Assembly (NCBI GenBank): GCA_963555705.1
Contig: OY743176.1
Span: forward strand, 61,702,040 to 61,766,039
Direction of reading: 5' to 3'
Source: Ligustrum vulgare
Taxonomy: Eukaryota; Streptophyta; Magnoliopsida; Lamiales; Oleaceae
Length of the DNA: 64,000 nt
The first letter of the stretch is position 1. Every line of letters starts with the position of its first letter. The translations under genes were made by a program, and so were the position numbers. The notes beneath the pieces were generated by a model. It was not told where the DNA came from and searched no databases. It saw only the letters and a list, made by a program, of their open reading frames with translations. This document shows, one piece after another, positions 58,701 through 64,000 of this stretch.

Positions 58701-60591
58701 GGATATATGCAGGCATACATGTTGGAGTTATATCAAGATACACTTTTAGATCTTCTGCTACCAAAGCATGCAAAGCGTTTGAAATTGGATATCAAAAAAG
58801 ATTCAAAGGTACTTTCACTTACAAATCTTATTGACATATATAGAAATCAGATGACAATTTCTCCCTCAAATTTCATTTTCGACATCTCAATTATAATTAC
58901 AATACATATGATAATTTTTTTATGAAATTCAAAATGGTTTGGGATGGAAATGTGGGATAATTATTGTCTCTTCATTTCCAAGTTGAATTGTCTTGGACTT
59001 CCATTCCAAATTTAATCTTCATGTCTCTAGTTGAGTTGAATCCATTTCTTGATGGTTTTTATGCAAATTTGGCTCTTCTGTATATGCAGGGCATGGTTGC
59101 TGTGGAAAATGTAACAGTTGTATCCATTCATTCCTATGACGAACTACGAACTATTATCCAGAGAGGATCTGAACAGCGCCATACTACCGGGACTCTAATG
59201 AATGAGCAGAGTTCAAGATCGCATCTTATACTTTCAGTTATCATAGAGAGTACCAATCTTCAAACTCAATCTGTAGCTAGAGGAAAGGTATTGACAGAGT
59301 TATTTTTAGTACCTTATGTATATGTAAAGATGCAGAAAACATTGACTGCATAGCAGGTACTATATACCTGAGGTATATATTTGTTATAAAATCTAAAATG
59401 TGTATGTTTCTGACTTCATTTTCAGTTTATATTGTACATCAGATTTCTATGATATTCCAGTATGCCCTTAATGTAGAATGTGTAAATGTGGCTCATCTTT
59501 GCATTCAAGGTACAGTGGGCCTACCAAATATTTTGGGACTGATTCCATGTAACTTCTGGACTATTCTGTGGAAAGTAATAAATAAGTTTTTTCCCCTTGT
59601 TTTTGTGGGGATAATTGATCTAGTATAAATGGGTCATCATGTGAGAGTTCCTAAATGAATTTGAGTCCTGATGTAAGGCATTGGGTGCATAATGATTTTT
59701 CTCAAGAAGAGTTCATATGCTATATCTTCTCAATATACTTGAAATGGTATCCTTCCTTTCTGCTTATGGATGGTCTTGATTGACAAACCATTTTCCTAAA
59801 TACGTGACTAGTATTGTTTTTCTTACATTTTTCTATTTTGATCATATTCAGTTAAGCTTTGTGGATCTTGCTGGTTCTGAAAGAGTGAAAAAGTCCGGCT
59901 CTTCTGGCGGTCAACTAAAGGAAGCTCAAAGCATTAACAAATCACTTTCAGCTCTTGGGGATGTAATTGGTGCTTTGTCTTCTGGCAGTCAACACATCCC
60001 CTACAGAAACCACAAATTAACCATGTTGATGAGTGATTCTCTTGGTGGCAATGCTAAAACACTGATGTTTGTCAACGCATCTCCGGCTGAATCAAATTTG
60101 GAAGAGACTTACAACTCTTTAATGTATGTCACTCTCTCTCCGTTATCCCTTCTGCTAATATTTTGTTTGTGCGATGCACCATGTTTATGAAAAGTTAGAA
60201 AAAGTGCTATTTTTTTGTTGTTTCGTTGCTTCTCCTTGTACAGATTAGCGTCTCTCGGTAAAATTCTTGTCGAATAAGCCGCTAGATTGAGTGTCCAATT
60301 CTGAAGATGAAGTTGAATAGTAACACATCTGAGAGGAATAAAGGTGGTAGTGGTGGTAAAAAATTATCCTTGACAATTTTTTATTTAATGTAATTCAGGT
60401 ATGCATCAAGAGTAAGATCAATTGTGAATGACCCGAATAAAAATGTATCGTCTAAAGAAGTTGCTCGTTTGAAAAAGCTTGTGGCATATTGGAAGGAGCA
60501 GGCCGGTCAAAGGGGCGATGATGAGGAACTGGAAGAAATCCAAGAAGAGCGAATCAAGAAAGAGAAAACCGATGGTGGTCGCTATTCGTGA
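50927..60591 (+). CDS. KCBP: Kinesin-like calmodulin-binding protein (kinesin-14, ZWICHEL type)
   Basis: 23 coding exons join in frame to 1264 residues (Arabidopsis KCBP about 1260): 50927-51069, 51228-51300, 51478-51609, 51691-51929, 52105-52432, 53747-53846, 53973-54154, 54277-54392, 54552-54654, 54859-55011, 55103-55249, 55359-55559, 56447-56611, 56687-56791, 56986-57126, 57217-57411, 57510-57636, 57990-58192, 58318-58500, 58713-58808, 59090-59287, 59852-60123, 60399-60591. Domains: MyTH4 about 115-275, FERM about 280-595, coiled coil about 600-883, kinesin motor from 885. P-loop GQTGSGKT is 969-976, switch I NEQSSRSH 1082-1089, switch II DLAGSE 1115-1120. The C-terminal helix [13 protein letters not shown] (about 1223-1235) binds calmodulin and switches the motor off with calcium. 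It is a minus-end microtubule motor that also binds actin, needed for trichome shape and cell division. All introns are GT-AG except intron 18 (GC-AG). Confidence 0.96.
55720..55787. repeat. (TTA)n microsatellite in KCBP intron 12
   Basis: About 22 TTA units; likely length-polymorphic. Confidence 0.95.
57726..57898. mobile_element. Tourist-like MITE in KCBP intron 17
   Basis: 173 bp. Ends are GCCTTTGTTTGGTAA and TTACCAAACAGAGGC, with TAA duplications at 57723-57725 and 57899-57901. It fills half of the 353-bp intron without touching the splice sites. The inner GTTTATAAACAAG stretch is shared with copies at 44265 and 49622. Confidence 0.88.
58193..58194 (+). other. GC splice donor of KCBP intron 18
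   Basis: Exon 18 ends GAT-ACA-AAG and is followed by GCAAGT. The acceptor is AACAG at 58313-58317. The joined protein reads [16 protein letters not shown] as in other KCBPs. AAG|GCAAGT is the consensus of the rare GC-AG class. No GT nearby would keep the conserved motor sequence. Confidence 0.85.
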
Positions 60592-60911
60592 CTTCACTTA
60601 ACAGAAGGCTTAAGTGGGTAAGATTGATGAATGGATTTGATTACTTCCTGAATATAAGCAGATCGAAGGGCTTTGGCTTAAAGAGAAAATTTTGTTGTTT
60701 GGAAAGGCTTAAGTTGGTTTATCCTAGTTTTGTATAGTAACATTTTGTTGTATATTATGATTTGATACATCATCTAATCAATAGCATGAATTGGAATTCT
60801 CTTTTGTATTCTTCAAACTGTCAAAGTTAATTTGTTAAGCTTTTACTTGTAAAGATCCATTGATTTCATTATAGTTCTATTGAGTTTTGAGGGTTGTATT
60901 ATCCCTGGAAG
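60592..60911 (+). other. KCBP 3' UTR and downstream spacer
   Basis: AT-rich, no further frame. An exact poly(A) site cannot be fixed. Confidence 0.55.
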
Positions 60912-61235
60912 CAGTGTTCTAAAATGCGTAATGCGTTGCGATGCTTCGAGGTTGAGAATCAAGAATCACAAGTTTAGACGTGTTAATGCGAAGAATAAGC
61001 ATCATAATGCGTTTCGTATTTTTAATATTATTTTAATTATTTTAAGACATTAAATATATTTTTATATAAAAACAAAAAAATATTTTTTACCCTTAAAAAA
61101 AAAACGCTGATTAGGCGGCGCCTAGGCGGTTAAAAAAAATCGTTGACCGCATTTTTACGCGCATACCACTTATTCGACGCGTTTTGGTCACACATCGCGC
61201 CTAGACGTCGCATTTTCGCGCATTTTAGAACACTG
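60912..61235. mobile_element. hAT-type MITE, 324 bp
   Basis: The inverted ends CAGTGTTCTAAAATGCG and CGCATTTTAGAACACTG match perfectly over 17 bases. The 8-bp duplication CCTGGAAG is perfect at 60904-60911 and 61236-61243, the size made by hAT transposases. The inside contains GGCGGCGCCTAGGCGG and CG-rich tracts complementary between the two halves. No coding frame. Confidence 0.92.
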
Positions 61236-61243
61236 CCTGGAAG

Positions 61244-61920
61244 TGAGGTGGAGCATTTTTGTCATCTTCATTCTTTGTTAATTATTTTATTTGTAAATGA
61301 ACAAGGTATAAGTACTGTGAAAAATTTAATCATTGAGATTACAAAAGTAAAATATAAATACTAAACATTTTCGTTCCAAGTTGAGAAATTAAAATAATTA
61401 TTATGAAAATACCATTATAGAGCACGCTCACTAGGTACCATATTTCATTCAGTTTTTATAATATCAATAAACTTTCAATTTCCTAACATAAACGATTTAC
61501 ATGTATTTCATAACATTTTTCCTTCTTGGATAATCGACATGCAAGGTGGTTCATTATATTAATAACAAAGAAAAAATAATAAGGGGTTAGACCTGAAAAT
61601 AAATAAATAAAGGTAGATAATAAACCTACCTCATGAATGAGTAAAATAGAAATTTTCTGGTTTCAATCCAACCTTTGCTCATCATGCGTATAATGAAGTA
61701 TCTAGTAAAATCCTCATATACTTCGAAATTTCTACTCGAAGGTGATAGTGTAGAGTATATCACTAGCCTAGATAAATATATATCGTTGTAGTCAAATCGT
61801 GAGTAAAAAGATCTCGCATCTGCTTTGAACTCGTGTTGTATTCAAGACTTATAAATTGCAATCCTCGCGTATTGAATTTTTGCTGGTTTGGGCTTAGGGA
61901 TTTATGAGTCAATGGCATTG
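61244..61920. other. AT-rich spacer
   Basis: No gene recognised. The right part, from about 61700, may be decayed 3' sequence of the adjacent copia fragment. Confidence 0.5.
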
Positions 61921-61924
61921 CATC

Positions 61925-62286
61925 TTCTCATGTTGTTGATGCCTTTTGTAATCAATTCGAATGCAACTCAGCAACGTAACTTTTAACCCTTTTTCTAAAC
62001 AAAATGTGCTTTGAGAGAAAATACAGATCTCTTCTTATTGAATACACGTGCAGCATTTTCAAACTACCTGATTGCACCTTTTCTCTAACTAAATGGAAGT
62101 CTATTTCAATGTGCTTTGTTCTTTCATAGAATATGGGATTGGCAGCTATATGCAATGCAGCCTAATTATCACAGCACAACATTGGTGGTCTGGGATGATT
62201 GATGCCAAACTCCTTAAGCAAAGATAGTAACCAAGTTATCTCATATGTAGCATTGGCCATTGATCTGTACCCTACTCTAGTATTGG
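61925..62286 (-). pseudogene. Copia RNase H fragment, cut by a hAT element
   Basis: On the minus strand, from 62286: RVGYRSMANATYEITWLLSLLKEFGI, MLCCDN, a stop, then AALHIAANPIFYERTKHIEIDFHLVREKVQ and LKMLHV. These are the conserved SIAEAEYRA-equivalent, CDN (catalytic Asp), HERTKHIE and C-terminal blocks of copia RNase H. The start of the domain is missing because the hAT element begins at 62287. Confidence 0.88.
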
Positions 62287-64000
62287 TAGGGATGGCAAAA
62301 AAATTCGGACGACCCGAAATCCGGCGGACCCGTAGTGCCCCGCCCCGAAAATTCGGGTTGGCGGGACGGGTTCGGGGCTGGTTTTCCGCCCCGCGAACCA
62401 TATCGGGGCGGGTTCAGGGCGGACCGTACCTGCCTCGATATTGACCCAAACCCGATTTTTTTTTTTTTTTTTATATATAAAAAATTGGAATGGTGTAAAC
62501 GAGAATCGAACCCAGAACTTGAAGTATAGAATTTGTATACACAACCACTAAGCTATGCCTTCAATTGTTAGATTTGTTTCATTTTTATTATACATATTTG
62601 AATATGAAATCAAATTATTATAAAGTATAAACCCTATCTGGCTAATCATCAATTTCTTTCTCTTCTCAGTTCTCACAGACCCATGACACAGTTCTCTCTC
62701 CAAGACCGCCGCACGCGCTCAGCGCCAGTCCACCACCGCACAGCGCCACTCCACCGTCGCGCAGCGCCCGCCACTCCACCGCCGCCCAGAGCGTGTCAGT
62801 CAGCCGCTCGCTGTTCGCTTGCAGCTCGCTCCTCTCCTCTGTCTAGTAAGAATTTTTAGTTTTGGTAATGTATTTATAGGGTATTCAATTAGCTAGAAGG
62901 ATTCCTGGATTAGGGGTGATTGGGTGAAAGGGCTTAGATTTCATCTAGGGTTACTGTCATTGATAAATACTGCCCTTCATCTTCTATATGCTTTATTGTA
63001 CTTTTTTGGAAATTTCATTAGGTATCCGTATGCAAGGGTAACGGATCTTTAATTTTGGGGTCTAAATTGTTGATGATGCAGAATTTATATGGTCCATTTT
63101 ATGTTTGTTTCGTCAATACATTCTTTCTTCACAGTTCACAGCAGCACAGAGGTTACACTCTAATTCTTTGGCCTTGATTCCTTGAAGAATATAACTAAGA
63201 GAACAGCTATGGCCTATGGGTTAAACAACATTTTGTATCCTCTTGTAGTTGGGGGTCGCAGCTATAATGACACTGCAAGTTGGGGAAGGATTTGAATGAC
63301 TGAATGTTCGTGACATCTTAAGTATTTAGTCATGATAAAACAATAAAACTCTGAAACATAATCTACAGTGATCTTTAATTTTGGGGTCTAAAGTGATCCA
63401 TGTAATCTCTGAATGTAACTTCTCGATAATGAGCTACCTGATCGATCTTCACTGAGGCAGTGGACCAATCTTGGTGGTTCGTTGCGAGGTTGTGAAAAAT
63501 GGGATTGACACTCTTGCTTGTTTGCTTGTGGTGTGTACTCTATGAACTTTGGTAACTTGTAAGTGTATTTATAGTTTATTTGGTAATTCACAACATGTTT
63601 TTGGACACATGAAATCTTTCTGGTTTGAATTGAGAATATTTTATATTGGGTTTTCTCTGTCCTGGATTTGTAGGTTTCAACGATTCATAAATTTCAAAAT
63701 GTCAGAGCGTTGTTCAATTGGAAGTACACCCACAACCCCAAACACACCTCGTGATAGTTCTACGCCAACGGAAAATAGTATTAATCCTTCAAAACTACCG
63801 AGGGAGGAAAACTTTAATCAAGAACCAATAGCTATAGATTCGGATGGGGATAATACAACAACTACTGATGGAATAAGTGGTAGGAAAAGAAAATTGAAAT
63901 CTGTAGTGTGGGAGCATTTTAAACTACAAGAGATTAATAACGAGCTGAAGGTTGTTTGTAATTATTGTGTAACGAAGTTAGTGGGTCAAAGTAAACACGG
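62287..64000 (+). mobile_element. hAT transposon, 5' part, runs off the window
   Basis: It begins TAGGGATGGCAAAAAAATTCGG, of which TAGGGATGGCAAAA resembles the ends of plant hAT elements. It interrupts a copia frame. Subterminal CG-rich repeats (CGGGGCGGG, GACCCG, CCCCGCCCCG) lie at 62320-62440. A probable leader exon at 62640-62850 ends near a GTAAGA (62847), an acceptor TTTGTAG is at about 63673, and the transposase frame starts at 63699. The 3' end and the duplication lie outside, so ends are unproven. Confidence 0.75.
63699..64000 (+). CDS. BED zinc-finger hAT transposase, N-terminal part
   Basis: Frame from ATG at 63699 stays open to the window edge (100 codons). The first 65 residues are Ser/Thr/Asn-rich and disordered. 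A basic patch, GRKRKLKS, could be a nuclear signal. Then comes SVVWEHFKLQ and VVCNYC, the W..F and first Cys pair of a BED zinc finger; the His/Cys pair would follow beyond the edge. The family cuts and pastes hAT elements through an RNase H-like core. Whether this copy is intact cannot be seen. The frame is easy to miss because it has no stop within the window. Confidence 0.85.
   Translation, partial: MSERCSIGSTPTTPNTPRDSSTPTENSINPSKLPREENFNQEPIAIDSDGDNTTTTDGISGRKRKLKSVVWEHFKLQEINNELKVVCNYCVTKLVGQSKH

Overview
This window is nuclear DNA of a flowering plant, most likely a woody eudicot. It has intron-rich genes with GT-AG introns, AT-rich spacers, and nested Ty3/gypsy and Ty1/copia retrotransposons, solo LTRs, MITEs, a SINE and a hAT transposon. 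No genus can be named from the sequence alone. Two intact host genes are visible, both on the plus strand, plus one host pseudogene. Layout: 1-6096 is AT-rich and repeat-laden. It holds a minisatellite, a decayed minus-strand copia end, a 1.2-kb terminal-inverted-repeat element with internal tandem repeats (3239-4417), and the remains of a GDSL esterase/lipase gene (4500-4895, minus strand). 6097-36248 is one 30-kb composite: a Tat-lineage Ty3/gypsy element with LTRs at both ends and the target-site duplication ATTTC. It has been expanded by at least six later insertions. A TIR element (6961-7802) lies just behind its 5' LTR. A copia element (11957-23714) sits in the RNase H region, and a nearly unmutated non-autonomous gypsy element (13570-20507) sits inside that copia. 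A minus-strand solo LTR (24155-27974) splits the second RNase H and is itself split by another solo LTR (25504-27668). Finally, a perfectly bounded palindromic element of two LTR copies head to head (33605-35164) lies near the 3' end. Each LTR-type insertion is delimited by a 5-bp target-site duplication, so the order of events can be read directly. 36249-42667 carries a tRNA-derived SINE and a five-exon gene for a tafazzin-like lysophospholipid acyltransferase (281 aa). 42668-50170 is intergenic and rich in short TIR elements, with one LTR-like repeat. 50170-60890 is the gene for the kinesin-like calmodulin-binding protein KCBP/ZWICHEL (23 coding exons, 1264 aa: MyTH4, FERM, coiled coil, C-terminal motor, calmodulin-binding helix). 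60912-64000 holds a hAT-type MITE, a minus-strand copia RNase H fragment and, interrupting it, the 5' part of a hAT transposon with a BED zinc-finger transposase running off the window. The two host genes are unrelated in function: one remodels phospholipid acyl chains, the other is a minus-end microtubule motor for cell shape and division. The most unusual observations concern the retroelements. (1) The 1.56-kb palindrome has a TSD, two outward U3 ends, and a centre that falls exactly at a 12-nt tRNA-primer copy. This is what integration of a self-primed plus-strand strong-stop DNA would leave. (2) Two unrelated LTR families carry pairs of short palindromes (GCGATCGC in one, ACGGCCGT in the other), mostly spaced 21-24 bp start to start.
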